Below, in pieces: positions 43,280-54,273 of a stretch of DNA of 64,000 nt (position 1 is the stretch's first letter; every line of letters begins with the position of its first letter). The notes under the pieces were generated by a model. That model saw only the letters and a program-made list of their open reading frames with translations, was not told where the DNA came from and did not search any database. A program made the translations under genes and the position numbers. Where the stretch lies: NCBI RefSeq assembly GCF_004332295.1, contig NZ_RXLP01000014.1, positions 32,567-96,566 on the forward strand, written 5' to 3'. This DNA is from Alloscardovia theropitheci. Its GTDB lineage: Bacteria; Actinomycetota; Actinomycetes; Actinomycetales; Bifidobacteriaceae.

Positions 43280-44623
43280 CTACTGTGCCTTCATTTCCGA
43301 GTCGTGAATAGTCGCCAACTGCTTAACCAAGGAACCAAGCATGCCGTACTCACCGTATGCTGAACTCATGACAGCCACGACATAATCTCCCGTATCGCTT
43401 TTCACGATTCCGGCATCGTTTTGCGCATAGAAATACTGGTCGTCATTAATCCATCCGGCTTTGCTATACACTAAATTATCCAATGCCTGATTGATGAATG
43501 AATTTTCCGTATACGTGTAATAGCGCGAGAACCATTCCTTATTGGAATCATTGAGCGGCACATTTCTCAGCGCAGCATAATTATCGTTTGGCTTTGAATT
43601 CATCGCATCATTGCCAAACAAATAGTCATACCCGAGAATCCACATTTTGGCAAAATCGGCCGAAGACAGCCACATGTACTTCGTCGAACCAATTTCCGCA
43701 TCAAGATTCACTCCCGATGTCCAATTGCTCAATGGACTCATTCCAAACTCGTCTACAAGACTTGCGTACGTATCATTATTCGACACGGTAATAGTTTGCT
43801 CAACTTGTTGAGCTACATCCGCAGGAGTATTCGCTGAATCGATTGCTCCCTGTGCAAAATCAGCAAGAATTACTGGTCCTTTAATAGAGGACGCGGTATA
43901 ACGAGGCGAATGCGGACGATAGGAAAGCGTATTACCCGTTGCCAAATCGGTGACAACAAATGAAATGGAATATCCAGAATTTCGAATGGTATTAATCTGG
44001 TTATTTAACGCATCTAACGATTGCTGAGAAATCTGGAAGCCAGCAGTTTCCACTGCTTGGTGCGATTCCAAACTATCAATTCTTGACACCGCTTGAAGAA
44101 CGAGATTATTCACATCTTGGCCATATACCCCAGATTTGCGAGCAGCAGCAATGGCATCTTCACGTCTCTGTTTGTCTGTTTTGGAAGAAGCTGCTGAATT
44201 TGTAGCTGAAGACACAGGCGTGGTCGCTGAAGTATTTCGCAAATGCGACCCCACGATAAAGGCAATGGCTGCTACTGCAGCAATAATCATAACAATATAA
44301 CGCCTACGCAGCCTCTTACCACGCGTTATAGGATGCGGAAGAAGGGTTTGGCGAGCGCTACGAATTGAGTTCCACGCGCCTGTCACCCCTGATACTTTCG
44401 CAGGGGTGGAGCTTTTCCCGAATGGCACTGTCCGTGAAGCTTGATTAGTATTAGCACTCTTGCTTCGTACGTTACCATGACTCTGATTGTGGCTGTGCTC
44501 GCGGATTCGGCTCTGGCGAGCCTGATTATGGCGTGAGCTTGAGCCAAATTTCGATATCACCGTTCGAGATTTGTGCGCTTTGCGTGTCTTATGCTGATTC
44601 GTTTGATTACTGCTTTCTTTCAT
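43280..44623 (-). CDS. class A beta-lactamase-fold serine hydrolase, membrane-anchored
   Basis: About 447 residues from the ATG at 44623. A basic N-terminus of about 110 residues (HKTRKAHKSRT, many Arg/Ser) precedes one membrane helix (YIVMIIAAVAAIAFIVG). The external domain has the SxxK motif as SSIKGPVIL, an SDN-like loop (SNNDTYASL) and a weak third motif SKAGW instead of KTG. Such proteins are penicillin-binding-like or inactive lactamase relatives; true penicillin hydrolysis cannot be claimed. The long basic cytoplasmic tail is unusual and could bind nucleic acid or lipid. Confidence 0.8.
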   Translation of the reverse strand: MKESSNQTNQHKTRKAHKSRTVISKFGSSSRHNQARQSRIREHSHNQSHGNVRSKSANTNQASRTVPFGKSSTPAKVSGVTGAWNSIRSARQTLLPHPITRGKRLRRRYIVMIIAAVAAIAFIVGSHLRNTSATTPVSSATNSAASSKTDKQRREDAIAAARKSGVYGQDVNNLVLQAVSRIDSLESHQAVETAGFQISQQSLDALNNQINTIRNSGYSISFVVTDLATGNTLSYRPHSPRYTASSIKGPVILADFAQGAIDSANTPADVAQQVEQTITVSNNDTYASLVDEFGMSPLSNWTSGVNLDAEIGSTKYMWLSSADFAKMWILGYDYLFGNDAMNSKPNDNYAALRNVPLNDSNKEWFSRYYTYTENSFINQALDNLVYSKAGWINDDQYFYAQNDAGIVKSDTGDYVVAVMSSAYGEYGMLGSLVKQLATIHDSEMKAQ

Positions 44624-44689
44624 TGTGCACACTAGTCTAACAGCTCATACTGTCAGCTTTCTTCTGTGAGAAAAGTTGTCATTTGTACG

Positions 44690-45030
44690 GGGCTTGTCTT
44701 GCAGTATATACGCAGTATATACGCAGTATTCACACCAATTCGCAGCTAAACCCTCTAACGCACAACGACTTATAGAGCGCGCTTGCAGATACTTGCTTAT
44801 GAGATTGCGCTCTGTAGCCTGTTCCGCTGCTTATTTTTCGAAAACACGGTATTTTTTCAACCTTTTGGGCAAAATGGACCGCTTGTATCGTCAACTTCAG
44901 CATATTCCAGCAGTAAATTGACCCGTTGTGCGCAAAAGATGCATAAAACAGCCAACTATCCCACTCAATTTAATAAATCTGAATTTAATAAATCCGAATT
45001 TATTAGAACCTCAAAGAAGCACAGGCCCCT
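44690..45030. other. gene-free interval with short direct repeats
   Basis: CGCAGTATATA repeats with an 11-base period near 44700-44735, and GAATTTAATAAATC repeats near 44967-45000 that also form AATAAAT/ATTTATT. The interval 44624-45132 has no gene that I can support. Confidence 0.4.
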
Positions 45031-45132
45031 GCGTAAAGCTGCCCACTCAAGTGTGTCAAATGTCACATGGCTTTCCTTCTTACCGTCGGCGTTCTCTCAG
45101 TTTCGCGCAGCTTCAATTGATAAAATTAAACT

Positions 45133-47097
45133 ATGAATTCGCACGACTTAGAGCAGCCCGTACCGTCTTCGAAATCGCAGCACAATGCGCTTGGTTTCAA
45201 TTCCGGTTTCAATGCCGATGATTTCTATGCAGGCCTTGACCGTATATTTGCACACGCGCTCGGCTCGACGCAAGCGTTGCCGTATCTTGAAGAAGCTCTA
45301 GCAGGTGCGATTAATTCCCATGATGAATTTGCCGAATTAACTGTAATTAGTGAGTTTCTAGGCTTTGATCGCTCTCACGGGCGTCACGATCATGCGCAAA
45401 AATTGGCTGAACGCGCACTAGAACTACGCAATAGCCTCGGTCTTATCAATACTGAGCAAGGCACCATAATCCTTATCAATGTTGCTACCGCGTACCGCCA
45501 AGCTGGTATATACGATAAAGCTCGTCAATTTTACGAATTAGCAGCGAAAGAAGCAGAACATACTCTGTCAAATACGGACCGTCAAAAGGCTGCGTTATAT
45601 AACAATTATTCGATGCTTTTCAGCGAAACTGGAGATCTCCCATCTGCACACGACCAACTCATTCGTGCGCTTGAGCTTATGCAATTATCCTCGCCGGATG
45701 CAAGTAAAGATGGCGACGTGGCGACCACGCTCACGAATATCGGATTATTGGAATTACAAATGGATGATGTCCTCCAAGCTGTGGATCATACTCGCCAAGC
45801 GCTTGACATATATACTAATAATCCAGATTTACAGTCCTCTGCCCATTACACGTCTGCCCTAGCTGGGTACGCCCAGGCTCTTTTTGTAAGTGGAAATTTG
45901 TCGCAAGCTTTAGATTATTTTGAACAAGCATTGGGACTTATCAAGAAATTTTATGGGGAATCGAGCGGGTATTACGAGACAACTGCCGAAAACGTTCAGC
46001 TTGTCCGCGAAACGATTGCTTCTCAGCAAAGCGGCTCACAAACGAATGGACAAGCAGAACAAGCGGCTCAGGACCAGCAAGCTCAGGAAAGCTCAATTTC
46101 GGCTACTCAGCGCCCAGACACTCATAGCAGAAATATTCAGAATCCAAAGCTTTCCGGTCTTGAACTTTCTCGCGCTTACTGGGATGAGTACGCCGATCAA
46201 CTATTTAGTGGAGAGCTCGCTACTCTTCGCTCGCGCGCGGCCATAGGACTCGTTGGCCATGGCTCGGAATGTTACGGTTTTGACGATGACCTTTCTCATG
46301 ACCATGACTTCGGTCCGCGTTTTTGCATATGGCTCACTGAAGAGGATTTCGCCACATATGGGAAGAAACTGCAGGAACGTTACACATCTTTGCCATTTGA
46401 ATTCATGGGATACTCCCGTTCAGTTTCTAGCCCTCGAGGCAGTGGCCGCGATGGTGTCTTGTCTATTGATTCTTTCTTTGAATCAATTACCGGACTTTCC
46501 CACGCGCCCGAGCAAGCCGGCGAGGAACATCTATGGCTTAACCTCGATGAATCGACACTCTGCGCTGCAACTAACGGTTCAGTATTTGCTGATCCGTTCG
46601 GCGCATTTTCTAGTCGACGCCAAGGTTTTAAAAATATGCCTGATGATATTCGTTTGTATCTCATTTCCCAGCGTTTAGGCATGATTTCGCAGACTGGTCA
46701 ATACAATTACGCTCGCATGGCCGCTCGAAAAGATAGCGCTGCCATGCTCTTATGTATCAGCGAATTTGCTATGAATGTCAGTTCCTTGATTTTCTTACTC
46801 AATAATCCAGTCAGTGTAGGCTACGCACCTTACTATAAATGGCGATTCGCCGCTCTCAGAAAGCTCAGTACACGCATGGGCGCTCGACTAGCAGACTTAT
46901 GCCCACTACTTGAAGAACTTACAATGAACCCACTGAACGACCATGCGCAAACTATTATGAACGATATTTGCGAACGTATCGTTAGCGAGCTCAATGTTCA
47001 AAAATTGTCTGATCAAACTTTTGATTTCCTCGAATGGCATCGTCCATATGTCGAATCGCATATCGACTCTACCAGTCCGCTCCTTCACAGTATCTAA
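45133..47097 (+). CDS. TPR protein with DUF4037 nucleotidyltransferase-like domain
   Basis: 654 residues. The N-terminal half (about 40-300) is tetratricopeptide repeats (RQFYELAAKEAEHTLSNTDRQKAALYNNYSMLFSETGD, QALDYFEQALGLIKKFYG). After a Gln/Ser-rich linker (about 300-340), the C-terminal part carries GLVGHGSECYGFDDDLSHDHDFGPRFCIWL, which fits a nucleotidyltransferase-fold active site (Gly-Ser, then D-x-D pairs) of DUF4037. Substrate unknown. It is followed 26 bases later by a DUF4125 gene, so the two likely act together. Confidence 0.8.
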   Translation: MNSHDLEQPVPSSKSQHNALGFNSGFNADDFYAGLDRIFAHALGSTQALPYLEEALAGAINSHDEFAELTVISEFLGFDRSHGRHDHAQKLAERALELRNSLGLINTEQGTIILINVATAYRQAGIYDKARQFYELAAKEAEHTLSNTDRQKAALYNNYSMLFSETGDLPSAHDQLIRALELMQLSSPDASKDGDVATTLTNIGLLELQMDDVLQAVDHTRQALDIYTNNPDLQSSAHYTSALAGYAQALFVSGNLSQALDYFEQALGLIKKFYGESSGYYETTAENVQLVRETIASQQSGSQTNGQAEQAAQDQQAQESSISATQRPDTHSRNIQNPKLSGLELSRAYWDEYADQLFSGELATLRSRAAIGLVGHGSECYGFDDDLSHDHDFGPRFCIWLTEEDFATYGKKLQERYTSLPFEFMGYSRSVSSPRGSGRDGVLSIDSFFESITGLSHAPEQAGEEHLWLNLDESTLCAATNGSVFADPFGAFSSRRQGFKNMPDDIRLYLISQRLGMISQTGQYNYARMAARKDSAAMLLCISEFAMNVSSLIFLLNNPVSVGYAPYYKWRFAALRKLSTRMGARLADLCPLLEELTMNPLNDHAQTIMNDICERIVSELNVQKLSDQTFDFLEWHRPYVESHIDSTSPLLHSI

Positions 47098-47123
47098 CCA
47101 ATACCATCTTCTAAAGGACTCTC

Positions 47124-47765
47124 ATGAATTCAAATTCGAACACACATTCATATGCTGATCCTCGCATACCCGAAATTGCAGAAGACATCGTCAACCAAGA
47201 ATGGAAGCAATTCCAGCTCGTGAATAACGAGGGCGGTCGTGCTAATTGCCAAGGAAATTGGCCAACTTTCCATATCATGCGTTTAAGTCAGTTTTTAACA
47301 TGGAACTACGATTTACTTGAAAGCTATCGCGAAGATTTAAACTCTGGTAGGAATCTTCTCATGGAAAAATACGCGTGGATGATGCAGTCTACTGAGCCAG
47401 ATTATTTTCATAAGGATTTAGAACCATACCTTCTGCGCATCTCGAATGCTCGCCATCAGCAGCAAGAACGCATTATTAACATGCAACTTGTATGGGCTTT
47501 AGATTTCCACAAGCACTATCCTCATCTTGGGGATAATATGCGAGTCCTCCATACTGCAGATGATACAAAAGAAACCACAAGTTTTGAAACGTATTTGCGT
47601 GGAGAGCTAAGCACATATTCGGATAAAACCCTCGACTTATACGATCAATTTATCACGCTGAAAGCCAGTGAAGAAGTTAATCTCACCGAGGAAATTATCA
47701 CGTGGACTGTGCGATTAAACGGCTATGATTCTATCGAGTCAGCCGAGAGCTATCTCAGCATTTGA
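47124..47765 (+). CDS. DUF4125 family protein
   Basis: 213 residues. EIAEDIVNQEWKQFQLVNNEGGRANCQGNWPTFHIMRLSQFLTWNYDLLESY is characteristic of DUF4125: EWxxFxxVxNxGGRAxCQ(x)xWxTF. The rest is helical with acidic stretches and no known active site. It has an AAAGGACT ribosome site and sits directly after the TPR-DUF4037 gene. This pairing is seen in bifidobacteria and some Firmicutes (recollection, not searched). Function unknown. Confidence 0.8.
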   Translation: MNSNSNTHSYADPRIPEIAEDIVNQEWKQFQLVNNEGGRANCQGNWPTFHIMRLSQFLTWNYDLLESYREDLNSGRNLLMEKYAWMMQSTEPDYFHKDLEPYLLRISNARHQQQERIINMQLVWALDFHKHYPHLGDNMRVLHTADDTKETTSFETYLRGELSTYSDKTLDLYDQFITLKASEEVNLTEEIITWTVRLNGYDSIESAESYLSI

Positions 47766-47926
47766 ACACTTTTACCGTGACAAACCCCTTGAAAATACAG
47801 GAGTTTTCATACTCGTAACATTTCATACCTCTTCTTGACAAGCATGCTTTATATTCTTGAGAATGAACATTGCGCCGGTGAACCCGCCACAAGCAGGCTA
47901 TCCCCGCTGTGAAATTAGGACAATGA

Positions 47927-49303
<1,377 letters not shown>

Positions 49304-49349
49304 AATTGCACTTAATCTAAGCGCTTAAGCTTATACGAGTTTAAGAATT

Positions 49350-49396
49350 AGTTGAGGCTCCACTCATACATCTGAGTGGAGCCTCAACTATTTTTT
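49350..49396 (+). terminator. strong terminator after gdhA
   Basis: 17-base arms at 49350-49366 and 49373-49389 (AGTTGAGGCTCCACTCA and its complement) pair perfectly and are followed by T6 (49391-49396). Confidence 0.92.
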
Positions 49397-49457
49397 ATAA
49401 ATAATTCTCTCGATAATCTTGATTTCCCGATTTCCCGATAATTATCGCGCAGAAAAT

Positions 49458-50255
49458 CTAATCGACTCGATTCATGACAACTGTTGTATCATCACTAGCT
49501 GCGCTCTCACCATCAGCTTCATGCATTGTTTCTGGCAGTTGTGTTGTTTCTGATTCTTCCTCATACTCAAAATCGCTCATGCTAGCACCGCTATTTTCGT
49601 CATGTGAATAGTTCATGTATGGAGTCTGCTGCTGACTATTAGCTACATTGTACGGATTGTCTACATTTTCCGCATTATCCTTGCCAGCGCGCAAACGAAT
49701 TGCTGACACGATGCCGGCGGCGACAAGTACTATTCCTGCAATTGCAAATGTAGCAACGATTATCGCTTGCATAACTGAATCATCAGTAACAATCCAATCA
49801 GGGAATGTATAAAGCACAGCAATTGTCATTCCAGTCAAAACCATACCGATTACCGCCAGTACCGCGACAGCTACATTAGGTTTCGTATTATAAACATATC
49901 GATTTTTAACAATAACGTTCACGCGTGGCCGAGCTGATGCTCCTGTATACATTGGAGGATAGTTCACAGGTGGTTGCATATACGGCGACTGTGTATACGG
50001 CGTCTGTGCATACTGCGCCTGCGTAGACTGTGCTTGTGTCTGCGCATAGTGCGGTTGTGCATACGCCTGCTGTTGCGCTTGCGGCTGCGATTGTGCTTGC
50101 GCATTGCTCTGGCCGTTATCGTAACCGTTGCTATTCTGCGCATTATTTTGCGTCACAGGCGTCTCATATCCTTGTGCGCTATAACCAGGTTGAGCATTAC
50201 CCTGATAATTACTGCTCGCTGAGGCGTCATAGTGATTGTTCATTGAGTTATCCAT
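49458..50255 (-). CDS. hypothetical membrane protein with Gln/Ala/Tyr-rich N-terminus
   Basis: 265 residues. The first approximately 110 residues are low-complexity (AQAQSQPQAQQQAYAQ, repeated YAQTPYTQSPY) and probably cytoplasmic and disordered. Two membrane helices follow (VAVAVLAVIGMVLTGMTIAVLYTF and MQAIIVATFAIAGIVLVAAGIVSAIRL), then an acidic tail. Its ATG is two bases after the stop of the upstream PspC gene, with an AGGAGG site overlapping that gene's end, so it is in the PspC operon and likely an envelope-stress accessory protein. Confidence 0.7.
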   Translation of the reverse strand: MDNSMNNHYDASASSNYQGNAQPGYSAQGYETPVTQNNAQNSNGYDNGQSNAQAQSQPQAQQQAYAQPHYAQTQAQSTQAQYAQTPYTQSPYMQPPVNYPPMYTGASARPRVNVIVKNRYVYNTKPNVAVAVLAVIGMVLTGMTIAVLYTFPDWIVTDDSVMQAIIVATFAIAGIVLVAAGIVSAIRLRAGKDNAENVDNPYNVANSQQQTPYMNYSHDENSGASMSDFEYEEESETTQLPETMHEADGESAASDDTTVVMNRVD

Positions 50256-50256
50256 C

Positions 50257-51912
50257 TTAAGCCTCCTGAATAGTTATCGTGCCAAATGGAAGGAAAGTAT
50301 TGATGTGAAGTTCGATATCTTTGTCGAGTCTTTGCTTCAGTTCCTCGTTATATTCATCCTCGAGTTCTGAGTTAGCATCGTCAAAGGCATTTCCGAATTC
50401 TTCGTAAACGTCACCCCAATCATCATCGTCATAGCGAGAATTACCGCTGAGAAAATCAAAGACTTTATCATCTGCATCAGAATCAGAATCTCGCTTCAAT
50501 TCAGACTGCTTCTTACGCATCTCATCGCGTAGTTTATTGGCATACTTATGATTGAGCTCACGCGTAATTGAATTTACCGCATCGTCATCGCCATAGAAGA
50601 TTCCAAAATGACGTACCTGAGCTCCGCGATTAGCAGCACATCCTTTCTTTACCTTGATGACAAGATCAACAGAACTAACATTGACATTGAAATCACCTGC
50701 AGGGCAAGAAGATTCTTGAGTAGTTCCATCAGATTTCGTCCACGTATGCTTACCCATAACACTTTCCCAATTGGTCAAATCAAGAGTGACATGAGCCGTG
50801 TGGAATTTGTCGGAATTCACGAAGAGAGTTCCCTCGTTGAGTTGTTTAACAAGATTCTTCGTAAGACGGATATTCTCACCGTCTTTAACCTCATAGCGAT
50901 AAGCTACACGATACGATTGAGAACCATTCGCACCTTCATAGGTTCGCGTAGGAATAGCAGCAAAATGGGCGATTGAACCAATAAAGAGGCAAATAACTAC
51001 ACCACATGCACCTAGCCATGCGTATCCAGCGGTCTTACGACCCATAACAGCAAGAACGAGAGTGATGATGCAGATAGCGATTGTAACGCCTGTACCCCAT
51101 AGCATCCACATACGTCCCCATCCAAGATAATCATGTGACGTAATATGCATGCTAATACCAAGAAGATACGTCAATGCTGCGCTCAGGAAGATTCCTCCCC
51201 ACATAAGCAATCGGAGAACAGGACCTGCGCTCTTTCGTGTATGAATTATTCGTTCCTGTTCCATATATTGCACTGGAGCAGAGTATGCACGAGTTGGGGA
51301 GGCATACGAATTATTGGCGTATGGCGCATTGGTTCGAGATTGTGCCGGAGCTGGCGCAGGATTTTGTGGCACATAATTCTGTGATGTGTATGCAGGATTA
51401 ATTGGCGATGCATTAAATGCTTGCCCACCATTTGTGTTCACATTTGACGGCTGTGTTTGCGCAGACTGAAATGCCTGAGCTGAGCCAGGATTTCCACTCC
51501 ATGGATTGCCATTCCAAGGATTTCCATTAGTCCGTCCTTCAGCTTGATTAACTGCATAAGCAATCAAGACGAAGAAAAGCGCGACAGTTGCAATACCCCA
51601 GAAGGTAAAAACTGTAGAAACTGCGCCAATTGCAAGCACGATAATTGCCGCGATACCTTCACCATCTGCATGCCCATGCACTAATTCTTCAGCAATAATT
51701 ACATTGCGCGAATTAGGAAGAAGTATCCATGCAAGAGGATATACAAAAAGGCCCGCGCCTGTAACGATAAGGATAATAGTCAGTACTCGTATGAGTGCTA
51801 CATCCCATCCAAGTCGTTCAGCAAGACCTGCGCACACGCCACCGATCCAACGTCGGTCGCTGCGCACAATCTGCGAGCGACGAATCCAATTAAAGAAATT
51901 ATTGCTGTTCAT
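50257..51912 (-). CDS. PspC-domain membrane protein with LiaF-like C-terminus
   Basis: 551 residues. The N-terminal PspC domain (about 10-70) reads SQIVRSDRRWIGGVCAGLAERLGWDVALIRVLTIILIVTGAGLFVYPLAWILLP. A second membrane pair, an Asn/Gln/Pro-rich linker (about 130-220) and three more helices follow, then a beta-rich, probably extracytoplasmic region (GTLFVNSDKFHTAHVTLDLTNWE..., about 365-440) like the sheets of LiaF/DUF2154 proteins, and an acidic Asp/Glu tail. It diverges from a PspC-type sensor kinase across a 100-base region, a LiaF/LiaS-like layout. Confidence 0.8.
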   Translation of the reverse strand: MNSNNFFNWIRRSQIVRSDRRWIGGVCAGLAERLGWDVALIRVLTIILIVTGAGLFVYPLAWILLPNSRNVIIAEELVHGHADGEGIAAIIVLAIGAVSTVFTFWGIATVALFFVLIAYAVNQAEGRTNGNPWNGNPWSGNPGSAQAFQSAQTQPSNVNTNGGQAFNASPINPAYTSQNYVPQNPAPAPAQSRTNAPYANNSYASPTRAYSAPVQYMEQERIIHTRKSAGPVLRLLMWGGIFLSAALTYLLGISMHITSHDYLGWGRMWMLWGTGVTIAICIITLVLAVMGRKTAGYAWLGACGVVICLFIGSIAHFAAIPTRTYEGANGSQSYRVAYRYEVKDGENIRLTKNLVKQLNEGTLFVNSDKFHTAHVTLDLTNWESVMGKHTWTKSDGTTQESSCPAGDFNVNVSSVDLVIKVKKGCAANRGAQVRHFGIFYGDDDAVNSITRELNHKYANKLRDEMRKKQSELKRDSDSDADDKVFDFLSGNSRYDDDDWGDVYEEFGNAFDDANSELEDEYNEELKQRLDKDIELHINTFLPFGTITIQEA

Positions 51913-52025
51913 GCTTCAAGTATGTCAATTTTTCATATCCCCTGATATCGGGGGCACCCCTTAACTTCCCCCGATTTAACTCATATGCAACGTTTTAGCT
52001 CCCCTATACCATGCATAATGGTGTT

Positions 52026-53504
52026 ATGACAGATAGCAATGCGAATACTCTTCCTTCGTCACCATCATCCTCTGCGCCTCCCACTCTTTTTCCAGCCAAG
52101 TCGCCATTAATTCGCCCATATCAGAACCGGGTATTTGCAGGAGTATGTCGTGGCTTGAGTCTCCATTTGGGAATCAGGACATGGATAATTCGCTTAATAT
52201 TTGTCGCTTTTGCTTTTCTTGGAGTGGGAATTCTCGCGTATTTACTTTTATGGATTATGATTCCTTCAGGATATGAACCTTATCCAGGTGCCACCACTCT
52301 TCCTGTACAACAAACTGCTCTATCGTATGGAAACGCACCGTATTCCATGAACGTACCGCCATATGGCAGTCAGATATACAACAATCAAGCATCCGCACCT
52401 CACACATCGTATAGCCAGTCTTCTCCAGCTTCACCTTTTACTGCCCAAAAAGTCGGCACTACTTTCGGCAATGCATTCGCCCCGGGAGAATTTTCCACAC
52501 AGGACCACCGCGATACGTCTCAGTCTCATATGAGTTCAAACGAAACTATCGGCACTGATCCACATCAAAAAATGTCCGCTCCTGTATGGAATTTCATGGG
52601 AATGGGCGTTGCTGGTCTTGTCGTCATATACCTAGGCTTTACGTGGATGGTTGACCATGACATTCTCATTCCATCTATTGCAGCAGAAATCGCTCTAGCC
52701 GCGCTATGCGGATTAGGAGTATGGATTTATTTCGAACGCTCCCACACGGGATATCCTGTAGCAACGATAATTGCACTTCTAGTGTTTATCTTTGGCATGT
52801 TTGCCATTATTGGCCTGTCATTCACGCGCGGACTTGTTCTTCCAATTTTTGGAATTTTTGTTATCGGAATTTTTAGCACTGCTATTATGGTCGCACCTTG
52901 GCTAGCCTCATCACATCAAAAATTGGCACATGAAACTGCTCAGAAAGAGCGTGAGGAAGAACGCGCTGACATGGCGGCGCATTTGCATGATTCCGTTTTG
53001 CAAACTTTGAATCTTATACGCCAAAACGCGACTAATAGTGCTATGGTTGCTCAGCTTGCTCACACTCAAGAAAGGGAGCTTCGCCGCTGGCTATACGAGG
53101 ATCGCGAGGATGCTATCGATTCTTTGAGCAGTAGTATGAAACTTATTTCCGCCCGAGTAGAAGATACCTTTGGCGTTCCTATCGACGTGATTACCGTAGG
53201 CGATACGCGACCAACAGAGCGAATCAACGCAATTATTGAGGCTACTCAACAAGCACTCACCAATGCTTGTATTCACGGGAAACCGCAAATTTCCCTGTAT
53301 GTCGAATGCACATCACATGATGTACAAGCATTCGTGCGTGACCATGGCGACGGATTTGATATTACGAGCATACCGCAAGATCGAATGGGAATCCGCCATT
53401 CCATTATTGGACGAGTAGAGCGTGCAGGGGGTAAAGTAAAAATAGTATCTCGTCCGGGATGGGGTACGGAAGTTCGCATGACCTTGCCATTAGACGAACA
53501 ATAA
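52026..53504 (+). CDS. PspC-domain sensor histidine kinase (LiaS/DesK-type)
   Basis: About 492 residues from the ATG at 52026; an in-frame ATG at 52011 is possible and neither has a clear ribosome site. The N-terminal PspC domain (about 30-85: PYQNRVFAGVCRGLSLHLGIRTWIIRLIFVAFAFLGVGILAYLLLWIMIPSG) is followed by a Ser/Pro linker, several membrane helices (about 195-300), a HisKA_3 phosphoacceptor region (ERADMAAHLHDSVLQTLNLIRQ, with His in HLHDSV), and an HATPase domain (EATQQALTNACIHG, VRDHGDGFD, GMRHS-like GIRHSIIGRVERAGG). It partners the adjacent regulator. Confidence 0.9.
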   Translation: MTDSNANTLPSSPSSSAPPTLFPAKSPLIRPYQNRVFAGVCRGLSLHLGIRTWIIRLIFVAFAFLGVGILAYLLLWIMIPSGYEPYPGATTLPVQQTALSYGNAPYSMNVPPYGSQIYNNQASAPHTSYSQSSPASPFTAQKVGTTFGNAFAPGEFSTQDHRDTSQSHMSSNETIGTDPHQKMSAPVWNFMGMGVAGLVVIYLGFTWMVDHDILIPSIAAEIALAALCGLGVWIYFERSHTGYPVATIIALLVFIFGMFAIIGLSFTRGLVLPIFGIFVIGIFSTAIMVAPWLASSHQKLAHETAQKEREEERADMAAHLHDSVLQTLNLIRQNATNSAMVAQLAHTQERELRRWLYEDREDAIDSLSSSMKLISARVEDTFGVPIDVITVGDTRPTERINAIIEATQQALTNACIHGKPQISLYVECTSHDVQAFVRDHGDGFDITSIPQDRMGIRHSIIGRVERAGGKVKIVSRPGWGTEVRMTLPLDEQ

Positions 53505-53535
53505 GTAGAGAGATAATAAACAATTAGGGGGACTC

Positions 53536-54210
53536 ATGAGTGAGGAAACTCGCATACGCGTTGCAGTAGTTGACGACCATGAAATGTTTCGAGCAGGTGT
53601 TATCGCTGCGATCTCTCATGCAGTCGAGGTTGTAGGGCAGTCTGGCGATGTTGAAGGATCAATATCGATGATTGCCGATACAACTCCTGATGTTGTCCTT
53701 CTCGATGTTCACGTACCGGGTGGCAACGGTGGCGGCGGCGCGGAAATTCTATCACGCTCTCACATGTTCTCCCCTCATACCAAGTTCTTAGCTTTGTCTG
53801 TATCAGACTCCGCAGAAGATGTGGGCGCTGTTATCCGAGCGGGAGCTTTGGGATACGTTACTAAAGCCATCGGCCCTGACGAGCTCATTTCCTCTATTCA
53901 TCAAGTCTATGAGGGTTATGCGGTATTCTCACCACAGCTTGCAGGTTTCGTTTTACAAGCGTTCCAAGGTGGTCTCAATACTCCTGACCCTTCAGCGCCG
54001 ATTGATGATGAAGAGCTTAATTCACTCAGCGAGCGCGAACAAGAAGTTATGCGTCTCATTGCCCGCGGTTATACATATAAGGAAGTCGCTGCAGAGCTTT
54101 TCATTTCCATTAAAACCGTGGAAAGTCATATGTCAAAGGTTCTCCACAAGCTTCAGCTATCTAATCGTGCGCAGTTAACGAGATGGGCAATTCAACGAAA
54201 AATTGTGTAA
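53536..54210 (+). CDS. NarL/LuxR-family response regulator
   Basis: 224 residues. Receiver domain with VAVVDDHEMFRAGV (Asp pair), DVVLLDVHVPGG (phospho-acceptor Asp), KAIGPDEL (conserved Lys), then LuxR-type HTH LSEREQEVMRLIARGYTYKEVAAELFISIKTVESHMSKVLHKLQLSNRAQLTRWAIQR. It follows the PspC-kinase by 31 bases with a GGGGGA ribosome site. Likely outputs are the divergent PspC operon and other envelope-stress genes. A receiver insert, GGNGGGGAEI, is Gly-rich. Confidence 0.93.
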   Translation: MSEETRIRVAVVDDHEMFRAGVIAAISHAVEVVGQSGDVEGSISMIADTTPDVVLLDVHVPGGNGGGGAEILSRSHMFSPHTKFLALSVSDSAEDVGAVIRAGALGYVTKAIGPDELISSIHQVYEGYAVFSPQLAGFVLQAFQGGLNTPDPSAPIDDEELNSLSEREQEVMRLIARGYTYKEVAAELFISIKTVESHMSKVLHKLQLSNRAQLTRWAIQRKIV

Positions 54211-54221
54211 TCTCTCACTAT

Positions 54222-54268
54222 TAAGCGGTTTCCAGCTCACAGTTTCAAGCTCACGGTTTCAAGCTCCA
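54222..54268. repeat. 14-bp tandem repeat between convergent genes
   Basis: CTCACAGTTTCAAG, then CTCACGGTTTCAAG, then a diverged CTCCAGTGGCTTAG form a 14-base-period array in the 60-base gap between the response regulator and mvaS. No terminator hairpin is clear. Confidence 0.55.
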
Positions 54269-54273
54269 GTGGC

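Noticed and set aside
43280..44623. Active beta-lactamase resistance gene
   Set aside because: The third motif is SKAGW rather than KTG, and the protein is membrane-anchored; resistance cannot be claimed from sequence.
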